In this document: positions 7,926 through 15,665 of the stretch, piece after piece
How positions within the stretch are numbered: position 1 is the first letter of the stretch
Layout: every line of letters starts with the position of its first letter
Origin: CADCTP01 sp963849885
GTDB lineage: Bacteria > Actinomycetota > Actinomycetes > Mycobacteriales > CADCTP01
NCBI GenBank assembly: GCA_963849885.1
Contig: CAWKIV010000020.1
Coordinates: 434,001-498,000, forward strand
Direction: 5' to 3'
Length of the DNA stretch: 64,000 nt
Translations under genes and position numbers: made by a program
The notes under the pieces: generated by a model
Database searches by the model: none
Seen by the model: the letters and a program-made list of their open reading frames with translations, nothing else
What the model was told of the DNA's origin: nothing

Positions 7926-8034
7926 GCAATTGTCCGCCGTCCGGGGCCGCGCGCACTTCTTCTCCTTGTCCGGCCCGGTCGCGACCCTTTTCCGCGTCGC
8001 ACCGGAATCGGGTCGGAGAAGGGAGGCGAGAGAT

Positions 8035-8094
8035 ATGGAGACGCATTGGATCGTCACCCTGCTGGGCCAGCTGGCCGGACTGCTCACCGGCTGA
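8035..8094 (+). CDS. Very short hydrophobic ORF (19 aa)
   Basis: METHWIVTLLGQLAGLLTG is preceded by GGGAGG at the right distance (8021-8026) and followed immediately by a strong hairpin. The peptide is mostly hydrophobic and could lie in the membrane, or be a leader peptide. It sits between csp and an unrelated convergent gene. No family is recognised; a chance ORF cannot be excluded. Confidence 0.35.
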   Translation: METHWIVTLLGQLAGLLTG

Positions 8095-8103
8095 CGGGGA
8101 TCG

Positions 8104-8128
8104 GGCGGGCCGGCGCCGCCGGCCCGCC
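8104..8128. terminator. Strong bidirectional hairpin
   Basis: Perfect 11-bp stem, ggcgggccggc (8104-8114) with gccggcccgcc (8118-8128), and loop GCC. It lies between the plus-strand 19-aa ORF and the convergent minus-strand gene ending at 8131. Confidence 0.6.
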
Positions 8129-8130
8129 GC

Positions 8131-9078
8131 TCAGCTCCACTGGACGCCGTAGCCGTAGCCCGCGAGCAGGTCATCGAAGTGCAGCTGCACCTCGCCGGAC
8201 CGGTCCGCGGTCAGCGGCTCGCCGTCGACCAGTCGCTCGTCGAGCTCGCGGTGGAATGCCTCGGAAACGCGCCAGATCCGTTCCGGCATGTTCTTGAGGT
8301 CGAATCTCACCCGCAGGTCGAAGGAATCGCACGGAGTGAACGGCGTGTACGCGAAATGGTTTTTCAGGGACACGTCCAGCGGCATCAGCACCGAGTATTC
8401 GTGTCGCTCGCCGATCCGCAGGGTCGTGGGCAGCTCCAGGACCTGGTTGACCCGGGTCGAGGTCTGCCGCTGCCGCTCGGCCAGCATCCCGCCGAAGAGC
8501 ACCCGGACGCCGAGGGCCCGGCCGGGATCGGCGGGCAGGCTCCAGCCGAGCTCGATCCGGTCCAGGCCGTCCCGGTCGGCGACGATCCGCCGGCGCTCGA
8601 CCGTCAGCGGGCGCTCGCCGTCGAGCAGCACCACCCACTCGAAGGCCTGCACGTGCCAGCCGGGCCGGCGGCCGCCGGCGCCGGGCCGGGTGGAGGCGCT
8701 CAGCACGTCGGCCAGCCGGGCGCAGGCCTCGTCCACCCGCCGGCGGGCGGTCCGGACGTCCCGCCTGAGGTGCTCCGCCAGCCAGCCGACGCGGTCCTGC
8801 AGCCGGGGCAGGTCGTGCACCTGCGGGCTGATGCCGAGCGCGGCAAGCGCGGTCATGGCCACCTCCGTGGGCAGCGCGTCGGTCGCCCGGCGCAGCCGGT
8901 CGATCACCTTCGCCCGTACGGTGGACGCGAGGTCACCGGGCTCGACGCCGCAGGCCGTCCGCAGCGCGGGCCCGATCCGCGTCTCGATCGCGGGATGGTG
9001 CAGGCCAGGGCCGCGCCGCGCGGTCTTCAGCTCCTCGATCAGCTGCTCCGTGATCCCGAACGGCCGGTTCATGGACAT
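8131..9078 (-). CDS. Unknown protein paired with a divergent XRE regulator
   Basis: A 315-residue soluble protein with no recognised family. The N-terminal half is helical and arginine-rich, including a long helix around DVRTARRRVDEACARLADVL (~110-130). The C-terminal half looks beta-rich (RIELGWSLP, GVRVLFGGM, SFDLRVRFDLKN). The ATG at 9078 (MSMNRPF) lies 17 bases from a doubled TGGCCA palindrome in the divergent promoter region. The arrangement, regulator and unknown protein back to back, suggests that the XRE protein controls it or that both serve one sensing function. No signal peptide or membrane segment is visible. Confidence 0.6.
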   Translation of the reverse strand: MSMNRPFGITEQLIEELKTARRGPGLHHPAIETRIGPALRTACGVEPGDLASTVRAKVIDRLRRATDALPTEVAMTALAALGISPQVHDLPRLQDRVGWLAEHLRRDVRTARRRVDEACARLADVLSASTRPGAGGRRPGWHVQAFEWVVLLDGERPLTVERRRIVADRDGLDRIELGWSLPADPGRALGVRVLFGGMLAERQRQTSTRVNQVLELPTTLRIGERHEYSVLMPLDVSLKNHFAYTPFTPCDSFDLRVRFDLKNMPERIWRVSEAFHRELDERLVDGEPLTADRSGEVQLHFDDLLAGYGYGVQWS

Positions 9079-9094
9079 GAGCTTGTCCACTTCT

Positions 9095-9108
9095 TGGCCA
9101 AATGGCCA
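9095..9108. promoter_or_regulatory. Doubled TGGCCA palindrome, candidate operator
   Basis: TGGCCA-AA-TGGCCA lies in the divergent region between the unknown gene (ATG 9078, minus) and the XRE gene (GTG 9246, plus). Each half is itself palindromic. A site of this form so close to a start codon fits repressor binding, presumably by the XRE protein. Confidence 0.4.
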
Positions 9109-9245
9109 GTAACTGGGCCTGTGGCAACGCTTGCAGCGGCGGAAGGATCGAGGGGTCGGGGCTGCCGGCCGGATGCGGGCGGGCAACAGGGATCGGGGGG
9201 TCCGCATCCGGTCGGGGTCCGTGACCATCGGGGAAAGGATCGTCA

Positions 9246-9536
9246 GTGGCTGCAACGGTCGTGGTCGGCGCCCGTGGGGACCAGGAGCGGTACGGCGAGC
9301 AGGCGTACCGGCGGGAGATCGGCCGGCGGATCCGGGAGGAGCGGTTCTGGCTCAACCTCCGCCAGGAGGAGCTGGCCGTCCGCGCCCAGGTGAGCCGGCA
9401 CTTCGTCAGCTCGATCGAGCGCGGCCGGCACGGCCTGGACGCGTGGCGGCTGCGCCGGGTCGCCGAGGCGCTCGGCCGGGACATCGGCTGGCTGCTCGCG
9501 GAGCCGGGCGAGCGCCGCCGCCAGGGCGTGTCCTAG
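9246..9536 (+). CDS. XRE-family helix-turn-helix transcriptional regulator
   Basis: A 96-residue DNA-binding protein with an HTH_3 domain at ~24-82. RREIGRRIREERFWLNLRQ is helix 1, QEELAVRAQVSRHFVSSIER spans the turn and recognition helix, then WRLRRVAEALGRDIGWLL. There is no additional sensor domain. The GTG start follows a purine-rich AAAGGA. It is transcribed away from the unknown 315-residue gene; the intervening DNA has a candidate operator. Confidence 0.85.
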   Translation: MAATVVVGARGDQERYGEQAYRREIGRRIREERFWLNLRQEELAVRAQVSRHFVSSIERGRHGLDAWRLRRVAEALGRDIGWLLAEPGERRRQGVS

Positions 9537-9589
9537 GCGCGTGGATCAAGAAATGCCGCGGTAACCCCGGGCACCTATTGTCCTCCTCC

Positions 9590-9616
9590 TTGCCTCGGAC
9601 CTACGGTCCGAGGCAA
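9590..9616. promoter_or_regulatory. Perfect 12-bp inverted repeat upstream of the pyrimidine/hydantoin operon
   Basis: Left arm ttgcctcggacc (9590-9601), loop TAC, right arm ggtccgaggcaa (9605-9616). It lies 54 bases after the XRE stop and 44 bases before the first operon ATG. It could be the XRE terminator or an operator/leader hairpin of the operon; the missing T-tract does not decide. Confidence 0.5.
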
Positions 9617-9659
9617 CGGTCGTCCCCGACCGGGGGGCGACCGCCGGAGGGGAGAACCC

Positions 9660-10499
9660 ATGCCCACCACGGTCCGTGCCGCCCTCGTCCAAGCCACCTG
9701 GACGGGCGACAAGGAGAGCATGATCAAGGCCCACGAGGTGTATGCCCGGGACGCCGCCGCGCAGGGTGCGAAGGTGGTCTGCTTCCAGGAGCTCTTCTAC
9801 GGGCCGTACTTCTGCCAGGTGCAGGACGCCGAGTTCTACTCGTACGCCGAGTCCGTGCCCGGGCCGACGGTCGAGCGCTTCGCGGCGCTGGCCGCCGAGC
9901 TCGGCATGGTGATGGTGCTGCCGGTCTACGAGCAGGAGCAGCGGGGCGTCCTCTACAACACCGCCGCGGTGATCGACGCCGACGGGACGTACCTGGGGAA
10001 GTACCGGAAGACCCACATCCCGCACGTGAAGGGCTTCTGGGAGAAGTTCTACTTCCGTCCCGGCAACCTCGGCTACCCGGTCTTCGACACCGCGGTCGGC
10101 AGGGTCGGCGTCTACATCTGCTACGACCGGCACTTCCCGGAGGGCTGGCGGGCGCTCGGCATCAACGGCGCCGAGATCGTCTTCAACCCGTCCGCGACCA
10201 GCCGCGGCCTGTCCAACTACCTGTGGAAGCTGGAGCAGACCGCCGCCGCGGTGGCGAACGAGTACTACGTCGGCACCATCAACCGGGTCGGCATCGAGGA
10301 GCTCGGCGACGACGACTTCTACGGCACCTCCTACTTCGCCGACCCGGAGGGCAAGCCGGTCGGCGAGTTCGGGCACGGCAGCGAGAGCGAGGTCCTGGTC
10401 CGCGACCTGGACATGGACCTGCTCACCGAGGTGCGCAACCGTTGGCAGTTCTACCGCGACCGGCGCCCGGACGCGTACGGCGACCTGACCGCCCCGTGA
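9660..10499 (+). CDS. Beta-ureidopropionase-type nitrilase-superfamily amidohydrolase
   Basis: A 279-residue cytosolic C-N hydrolase that would hydrolyse N-carbamoyl-beta-alanine or a similar N-carbamoyl amino acid to the amino acid, CO2 and ammonia. The Glu-Lys-Cys triad is visible: E44 in CFQELFYG, K117 in GKYRKTHIP, and C154 in VYICYDRHFPEG, with KYRKTHIPHVKGFWEKFYF typical of the ureidopropionase branch. It is first in an operon with dihydropyrimidinase, whose product is its expected substrate. A GGAGGGGAG ribosome site precedes the ATG. An N-carbamoyl-D-amino-acid hydrolase activity cannot be excluded. Confidence 0.85.
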   Translation: MPTTVRAALVQATWTGDKESMIKAHEVYARDAAAQGAKVVCFQELFYGPYFCQVQDAEFYSYAESVPGPTVERFAALAAELGMVMVLPVYEQEQRGVLYNTAAVIDADGTYLGKYRKTHIPHVKGFWEKFYFRPGNLGYPVFDTAVGRVGVYICYDRHFPEGWRALGINGAEIVFNPSATSRGLSNYLWKLEQTAAAVANEYYVGTINRVGIEELGDDDFYGTSYFADPEGKPVGEFGHGSESEVLVRDLDMDLLTEVRNRWQFYRDRRPDAYGDLTAP

Positions 10500-10590
10500 G
10501 CGCGAGGGCTCGCAGCGCGAACGGAGACCGAGGCCGGCCGGTCCGCGGGCGGGTGCGTCCGCGGACCTGCCGGCAGAGGGGACACAGATC

Positions 10591-11994
10591 GTGAGAGTGC
10601 TCATCACGGGCGGGACGGTGGTCAACGCCACCGGTCCCGCGCCGATGGACGTGCTGGTGGACGGGGAGACGATCGCCGCGCTCTACGCGCCCGGCAGCGC
10701 CGCCGGGGTGACCGCGGACTCGACCATCGACGCCACCGGGAAGTACGTCATCCCGGGCGGCATCGACGTGCACACCCACATGGAGCTGCCCTTCGGCGGC
10801 ACCGCGGCCTCGGACACGTTCGAGTCCGGCACCCGGGCCGCGGCCTGGGGCGGCGTCACCACCATCGTCGACTTCGCGGTCCAGCGCACCGGCGAGGTGG
10901 TGCAGGACGGGCTGGCCGCCTGGCATGCGAAGGCGGAGGGCAACTGCGCCATCGACTACGGCCTGCACATGATCCTCGGCGGGGTCGACGACGACGCGCT
11001 CAAGGCGATGGACCAGCTCGTCGAGCACGAGGGCGTCACCAGCTTCAAGCTCTTCATGGCCTACCCGGGCGTCTTCTACTCCGACGACGGCCAGGTCCTG
11101 CGGGCCATGCAGCGGGCCGCCGGCAACGGCGCCATGATCATGATGCACGCCGAGAACGGCATCGCGATCGACGTGCTCATCGCGCAGGCGCTGTCCCGCG
11201 GCGAGACCGACCCGATCCACCACGGGATCACCCGACCGTCCGCACTGGAGGGTGAGGCGACCTCGCGGGCCATCGCGCTGGCCGGGGTGGCCGGCGCGCC
11301 GCTCTACATCGTGCACCTGTCCGCGTCCGAGGCGCTGGCCGCGGTCGCCCAGGCGCGCGACGCCGGCCGCAACGTCTTCGCCGAGACCTGCCCGCAATAC
11401 CTCTACCTCACGCTGGAGGACCAGCTCGGCGCCCCCGGCTTCGAGGGCGCCAAGTGGGTCTGCTCGACCCCGCTGCGGTCCAAGCACGAGACCCACCAGC
11501 GGGACCTGTGGACCGGGCTGCGCACCGACGACCTCGCGGTGGTGTCCACAGACCACTGTCCCTTCTGCATGAAGGACCAGAAGGAGCTCGGCGTCGGCGA
11601 CTTCTCCAAGATCCCGAACGGGATCGGCGGGGTCGAGCACCGGATGGACCTGATCTACCAGGGCGTCGTGGACGGACACCTGTCGGCCGCGCGCTGGGTG
11701 GAGACGTGCTCGACCACGCCGGCCCGGCTGTTCGGGCTCTACCCGCGCAAGGGCGTCATCGCCCCCGGCTCGGACGCCGACATCGTCGTGTACGACCCGG
11801 GCGGCCGGACCCGGATCAGCGTCGAGACCCACCACATGAACATGGACTACTCGGCGTACGAGGGCTTCGAGGTGGCCGGCCACGTCGACACCGTGCTGTC
11901 CCGGGGGTCCGTGGTGGTCGACGGCGGCGAGTTCCACGGCCGGGCCGGGCACGGCCGCTTCGTCAAGCGCGGCCTGTCCGACCTGCTGACCTGA
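10591..11994 (+). CDS. hydA: Dihydropyrimidinase/D-hydantoinase
   Basis: A 467-residue cyclic amidase of the amidohydrolase superfamily that opens dihydrouracil, dihydrothymine or 5-substituted hydantoins. All metal ligands are visible: H61 and H63 in DVHTHME, the carboxylated lysine K153 in SFKLFMAY, H186 in MMHAENG, H242 in IVHLSAS, and D321 in STDHCPF. IPNGIGGVEHRM is the usual substrate-loop region. Length matches the family. It is second in the operon, between the N-carbamoyl amidohydrolase and the LLM oxidoreductase. No dihydropyrimidine dehydrogenase is nearby, so the substrate could be an imported dihydropyrimidine or hydantoin. Confidence 0.92.
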   Translation: MRVLITGGTVVNATGPAPMDVLVDGETIAALYAPGSAAGVTADSTIDATGKYVIPGGIDVHTHMELPFGGTAASDTFESGTRAAAWGGVTTIVDFAVQRTGEVVQDGLAAWHAKAEGNCAIDYGLHMILGGVDDDALKAMDQLVEHEGVTSFKLFMAYPGVFYSDDGQVLRAMQRAAGNGAMIMMHAENGIAIDVLIAQALSRGETDPIHHGITRPSALEGEATSRAIALAGVAGAPLYIVHLSASEALAAVAQARDAGRNVFAETCPQYLYLTLEDQLGAPGFEGAKWVCSTPLRSKHETHQRDLWTGLRTDDLAVVSTDHCPFCMKDQKELGVGDFSKIPNGIGGVEHRMDLIYQGVVDGHLSAARWVETCSTTPARLFGLYPRKGVIAPGSDADIVVYDPGGRTRISVETHHMNMDYSAYEGFEVAGHVDTVLSRGSVVVDGGEFHGRAGHGRFVKRGLSDLLT

Positions 11995-12005
11995 GGGGGT
12001 CCGAA

Positions 12006-13022
12006 GTGGACGTCGGTGTCGTCCTGCAGACCAACCCGCCGGCCGCGCGGGTGGTCGAGCTCGCGCGGCAGGCGGAGCTGCGCGGCTTCAGTCACGTGTG
12101 GACGTTCGACTCGCACCTGCTCTGGCAGGAGCCGTACGTCATCTACAGCCAGATCCTGGCCGCCACCCGGACGGTGACGGTCGGCCCGATGGTGACCAAC
12201 CCGGCCACCCGGGACTGGACGGTGACCGCGTCCACCTTCGCCACCCTCAACGACATGTACGGCAACCGGACGGTGTGCGGGATCGGCCGCGGCGACTCGG
12301 CGGTGCGGGTGACCAACGGCAAGCCGACCACGCTGGCGACGCTGCGCGAGTGCGTGCAGGTCGTCCGGGAGCTGGCCAACGGCCGGTCGGTCGACTACCA
12401 CGGCAGCACGCTGCGGCTGCCGTGGGCCGGGCGGAGCCGGCTGGAGCTGTGGATCGCCGCGTACGGGCCGAAGGCGCTGCAACTGACCGGTGAGGTCGGC
12501 GACGGCTTCATCCTCCAGCTGGCCGACCCGGACATCGCGGCGTGGACGATCAAGACGGTCCGGGAGGCGGCCGCGGCGGCCGGCCGCAACCCGGCCGACG
12601 TGAAGATCTGCGTGGCCGCGCCGGCGTACGTGGGGGACGACCTGGCGCACCAGCGGGACCAGTGCCGCTGGTTCGGCGGGATGGTGGGCAACCACGTCGC
12701 CGACATCGTCGCCCGCTACGGCACGGACGCCGGCGTGCCCAAGGCGCTGACCGACTACATCGCCGGCCGGCAGGGCTACGACTACAACGAGCACGGCCGG
12801 GCCGGCAACACGCACGCCGACTTCGTGCCGGACGAGATCGTGGACCGCTTCTGCGTGCTCGGCCCGGTGTCGCAGCACGTGGCGCGGCTGCGCGAGCTGG
12901 CCGACCTCGGGGTCGACCAGTTCGCGGTCTACCTGCAGCACGACGGGAAGGACGAGACGCTCGCCGCGTACGGGGAGCACGTGATCCCCGCGGTCACCGA
13001 GCACCTGCCCGCCAAGGCATGA
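12006..13022 (+). CDS. LLM-class (luciferase-like, F420-type) oxidoreductase linked to hydantoinase
   Basis: A 338-residue TIM-barrel flavin/F420-dependent oxidoreductase. It shows GVVLQTNPPAARVVELARQA at the N-terminus, HVWTFDSHLLW, then TVTVGPMVTNPATRDWTVTA and GIGRGDSAVR, all standard positions of the methylene-tetrahydromethanopterin reductase-like group. A related actinobacterial family is known beside hydantoinases. It may carry out a redox step on a dihydropyrimidine or ring nitrogen compound; the cofactor is inferred from family, not seen. The GTG at 12006 follows GAGGGGGT and is 11 bases past the hydA stop. Confidence 0.82.
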   Translation: MDVGVVLQTNPPAARVVELARQAELRGFSHVWTFDSHLLWQEPYVIYSQILAATRTVTVGPMVTNPATRDWTVTASTFATLNDMYGNRTVCGIGRGDSAVRVTNGKPTTLATLRECVQVVRELANGRSVDYHGSTLRLPWAGRSRLELWIAAYGPKALQLTGEVGDGFILQLADPDIAAWTIKTVREAAAAAGRNPADVKICVAAPAYVGDDLAHQRDQCRWFGGMVGNHVADIVARYGTDAGVPKALTDYIAGRQGYDYNEHGRAGNTHADFVPDEIVDRFCVLGPVSQHVARLRELADLGVDQFAVYLQHDGKDETLAAYGEHVIPAVTEHLPAKA

Positions 13023-13038
13023 GCGGGGACGGCGTCTG

Positions 13039-13998
13039 GTGACCGGGGTCGGGGCGGAGCCGGCCGCGGTCGCGCTGGTCGAGGGGGCGGGCGCGCCGCC
13101 GATGCCGGCCCGGCCGGCCCGGGGATGGGGCGGCGCCGCGCGGCGGGCCGGCTGGTTCGCCGCGTCGCTGCTGCTGGTGTGCGCGCTGTGGGAGGCGTAC
13201 AAGCTGGTCGGCTCGCCGGACGGCGGGTCGGTGTTCGGGGTCCGGGTGCTGCCGCGGGCCGACGACGCCTCCATGCCGCACGTCTGGGAGGTGCTGCGCC
13301 GCTTCGGCCGGCCGGAGAGCTCCGCCGCGGACAGCAGCCCGGTGGTGGTCGGGGTGTTGGAGGCGGTCTGGTTCACCTTCCGGGTGTCCATGGCCGGCCT
13401 GCTGCTCGGCGTGCTCGTCGGGCTCCTGCTCGGCGTGGTCATGCAGCGCTACGCGGTCGCCGAGCGCGGCCTGCTGCCGTACGTGGTGCTGTCCCAGACG
13501 GTGCCGCTGATCGCGCTGGCGCCGCTGGTGGTCGGCTGGGCGGGCCGGCTGCACATCGGCGAGCTGACCTGGCGGCCGTGGATGTCGGTCGCGGTCATCG
13601 CGGCGTACCTGGCCTTCTTCCCGATGGCGGTGGGAGCGCTGCGTGGCCTGCGGTCGCCGCCGGCGTACGCGGTCGAGCTGATGCGCAGCTACTCGGCGTC
13701 GTACCGGCAGTCGCTGCTGCGGCTGCGGCTGCCGGCGTCGGTGCCCTACCTGATCCCCGCGCTCCGGCTCGCCGCCGCCGCCGCGGTGGTCGGGGCGATC
13801 GTCGCGGAGATCTCCACCGGCACCCGGGGCGGGATCGGCCGGCTGATCATCGAGTACTCCCGGGAGGCCACCTCGGACCCCGCGAAGGTCTACACGGCAT
13901 TCCTCGGCGCGGCCGCGCTCGGGCTGCTGGTCGCCGGCCTGGTGGCGCTGCTCGACCACGCGCTGGCCCGCTACCAGCCGGCCGGAGCCCGCTCATGA
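13039..13998 (+). CDS. ABC transporter permease (SsuC/ThiX-like)
   Basis: A 319-residue inner-membrane permease with about six membrane spans. The EAA loop is visible near residue 210-235 (GALRGLRSPPAYAVELMRSY). It has an N-terminal extension of ~35 residues and an insert of ~50 residues between spans 1 and 2. It belongs to the BPD_transp_1 group of sulfonate/nitrate/pyrimidine-precursor importers. It forms one half of a heterodimeric channel with the permease at 14795-15601. GTG start; the stop overlaps the ATPase ATG (ATGA). Confidence 0.88.
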   Translation: MTGVGAEPAAVALVEGAGAPPMPARPARGWGGAARRAGWFAASLLLVCALWEAYKLVGSPDGGSVFGVRVLPRADDASMPHVWEVLRRFGRPESSAADSSPVVVGVLEAVWFTFRVSMAGLLLGVLVGLLLGVVMQRYAVAERGLLPYVVLSQTVPLIALAPLVVGWAGRLHIGELTWRPWMSVAVIAAYLAFFPMAVGALRGLRSPPAYAVELMRSYSASYRQSLLRLRLPASVPYLIPALRLAAAAAVVGAIVAEISTGTRGGIGRLIIEYSREATSDPAKVYTAFLGAAALGLLVAGLVALLDHALARYQPAGARS

Positions 13999-14798
13999 CC
14001 GGGCCGGCGGCCGCGGTCGAGCTGTCCGGTGTGGACAAGGTCTTCCCCGGCGGCCGCGGCCGGTCGGAGGTGCCGGCGCTGGTCGGGGTCGACCTCGCCA
14101 TCGCGGCCGGCGACTTCGTCACGTTCATCGGCCCGTCCGGCTGCGGCAAGAGCACGCTGCTGCGGCTGATCGCCGACCTCACCGAGCCGTCCGCCGGCAC
14201 CGTGCGGGTGAACGGGAAGTCCGCCCGGCAGGCCCGGCTCGACCAGGACTACGGGATCGCCTTCCAGCAGGCCGGGTTGATGGACTGGCGGACGGTCGCC
14301 CGCAACGTCGAGCTGCCGCTGGAGCTGCGCGGCTGGGACCGGTCCAGGCGGCGCCAGCGGGCGCTGGAACTGCTGGAGCTGGTGGGCCTGGCCGACTTCG
14401 CCGGGGCCCGGCCGGCCGAGCTGTCCGGCGGCATGCAGCAGCGGGCCGCCATCGCCCGGGCGCTGGCCACCGGGGCCAAGCTGCTGCTGATGGACGAGCC
14501 GTTCGGCGCGCTGGACGAGATGACCCGGGAGCGGCTGCAGGCCGAGCTGGCCCGGATCGCCCGGGAGACCGAGGCGACCGTCGTCTTCGTCACCCACTCC
14601 ATCCCGGAGGCGGTCTACCTGTCCGACCGGGTGGTGGTGATGTCCGCCCGCCCGGGCCGGGTGACCACGGTGGTGGACGTCCGGCTGGGCGAGCGCACCG
14701 AGGACACCCGGGAGTCGCCGGACTTCTTCGCCAAGGTGACCGAGGTGCGGGAGGCGCTGCGCGGCCGTGCGGCCGTGCGGGCCGCGGAGGAGCGGTGA
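13995..14798 (+). CDS. ABC transporter ATP-binding protein (SsuB/TauB-like)
   Basis: A 267-residue ATPase energising the importer. Walker A is GPSGCGKST, the signature LSGGMQQR, Walker B LLLMDEPFGALDE, and the H-loop VFVTHSIPEA. Q-loop residues lie in GIAFQQAGLMDWRTV, characteristic of nitrate/sulfonate/taurine-type ATPases. The ATG overlaps the upstream permease stop, and the stop overlaps the GTG of the second permease, so translation is coupled throughout. Confidence 0.93.
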   Translation: MTGPAAAVELSGVDKVFPGGRGRSEVPALVGVDLAIAAGDFVTFIGPSGCGKSTLLRLIADLTEPSAGTVRVNGKSARQARLDQDYGIAFQQAGLMDWRTVARNVELPLELRGWDRSRRRQRALELLELVGLADFAGARPAELSGGMQQRAAIARALATGAKLLLMDEPFGALDEMTRERLQAELARIARETEATVVFVTHSIPEAVYLSDRVVVMSARPGRVTTVVDVRLGERTEDTRESPDFFAKVTEVREALRGRAAVRAAEER

Positions 14799-15601
14799 CC
14801 GAGCGCGCGCTCCCGCGGCGCGAGCGGGCGGTCCGGTCCGGGCAGGTCGCCCGGGTGCTGACGCCGGTGCTCGTCGGCATCGCGTTCCTGGCCGGCTGGG
14901 AGGCGCTGGTCAAGCTCAACGACATCCGGCCGTACCTGCTGCCGGCGCCGTCGGCGATCTGGGCGCAGATCACGGACAACTGGTCGGAGCTGCTCGCCTC
15001 GGCCCGGGTGACCGGGACCAACGCGCTGGTCGGGCTGCTGGCCGGCGCCGTGCTCGGCGTCCTCGCCGCGCTGGTGGCCAGCCGCTTCCACGTCGTCGAC
15101 TCGCTGCTGGTGCCGCTGGCCGCCGCGGTCAACGCGATGCCGATCATCGCGCTGGCCCCGATCTTCAACACGATGTTCTCCACCACCAGCTCGGTGCCGC
15201 GCCGGCTGGTGGTCACGCTGGTCGTCTTCTTCCCGCTCTTCATCAACGCGCTGCGCGGGCTGCGCCAGGTGGCGCCGATCCACCGCGAGCTGCTGGACAG
15301 CTACGCGGCCGGCGGCTGGACCTTCGCCCGGGTCGTCCGCATCCCCAACTCGCTGCCCTTCGTCTTCACCGGGCTGCGGCTGGCCTCCGCGCTGGCGGTC
15401 ATCGCCGCGGTCGTCGCCGAGTACTTCGGAGGTGTCCAGAGTGGACTCGGCACCCGGATCACGTCGGCCGCCTCCAACACCGCCTACCCGCGGGCGTGGG
15501 CGTACGTGGCCGCTGCCTGCGCGCTCGGCCTCGTCTTCTACCTCGCCGCCACGCTGCTGGAACGGATCGCCATGCCGTGGCGCACCAGCCTGCCGACTTG
15601 A
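14795..15601 (+). CDS. ABC transporter permease, second subunit
   Basis: A 268-residue permease with about six transmembrane segments and the EAA loop at about 155-175 (INALRGLRQVAPIHRELLDS). It is related to but distinct from the permease at 13039, so the channel is probably a heterodimer. GTGA overlap with the ATPase gene. A periplasmic-type binding lipoprotein gene follows 64 bases later. Confidence 0.88.
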   Translation: MTERALPRRERAVRSGQVARVLTPVLVGIAFLAGWEALVKLNDIRPYLLPAPSAIWAQITDNWSELLASARVTGTNALVGLLAGAVLGVLAALVASRFHVVDSLLVPLAAAVNAMPIIALAPIFNTMFSTTSSVPRRLVVTLVVFFPLFINALRGLRQVAPIHRELLDSYAAGGWTFARVVRIPNSLPFVFTGLRLASALAVIAAVVAEYFGGVQSGLGTRITSAASNTAYPRAWAYVAAACALGLVFYLAATLLERIAMPWRTSLPT

Positions 15602-15665
15602 CCGCCCGCGCCGCCGCGGGGCGGCGCCCGAAACCGCGTCCCGTCCGTACCCCCGAGGAGCCGCC

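Noticed and set aside
5784..8297. Long plus-strand open frame across the SGNH and csp genes
   Set aside because: No domain, rich in Arg/Gly/Pro as expected from antisense reading; the minus strand has the SGNH and cold-shock motifs.
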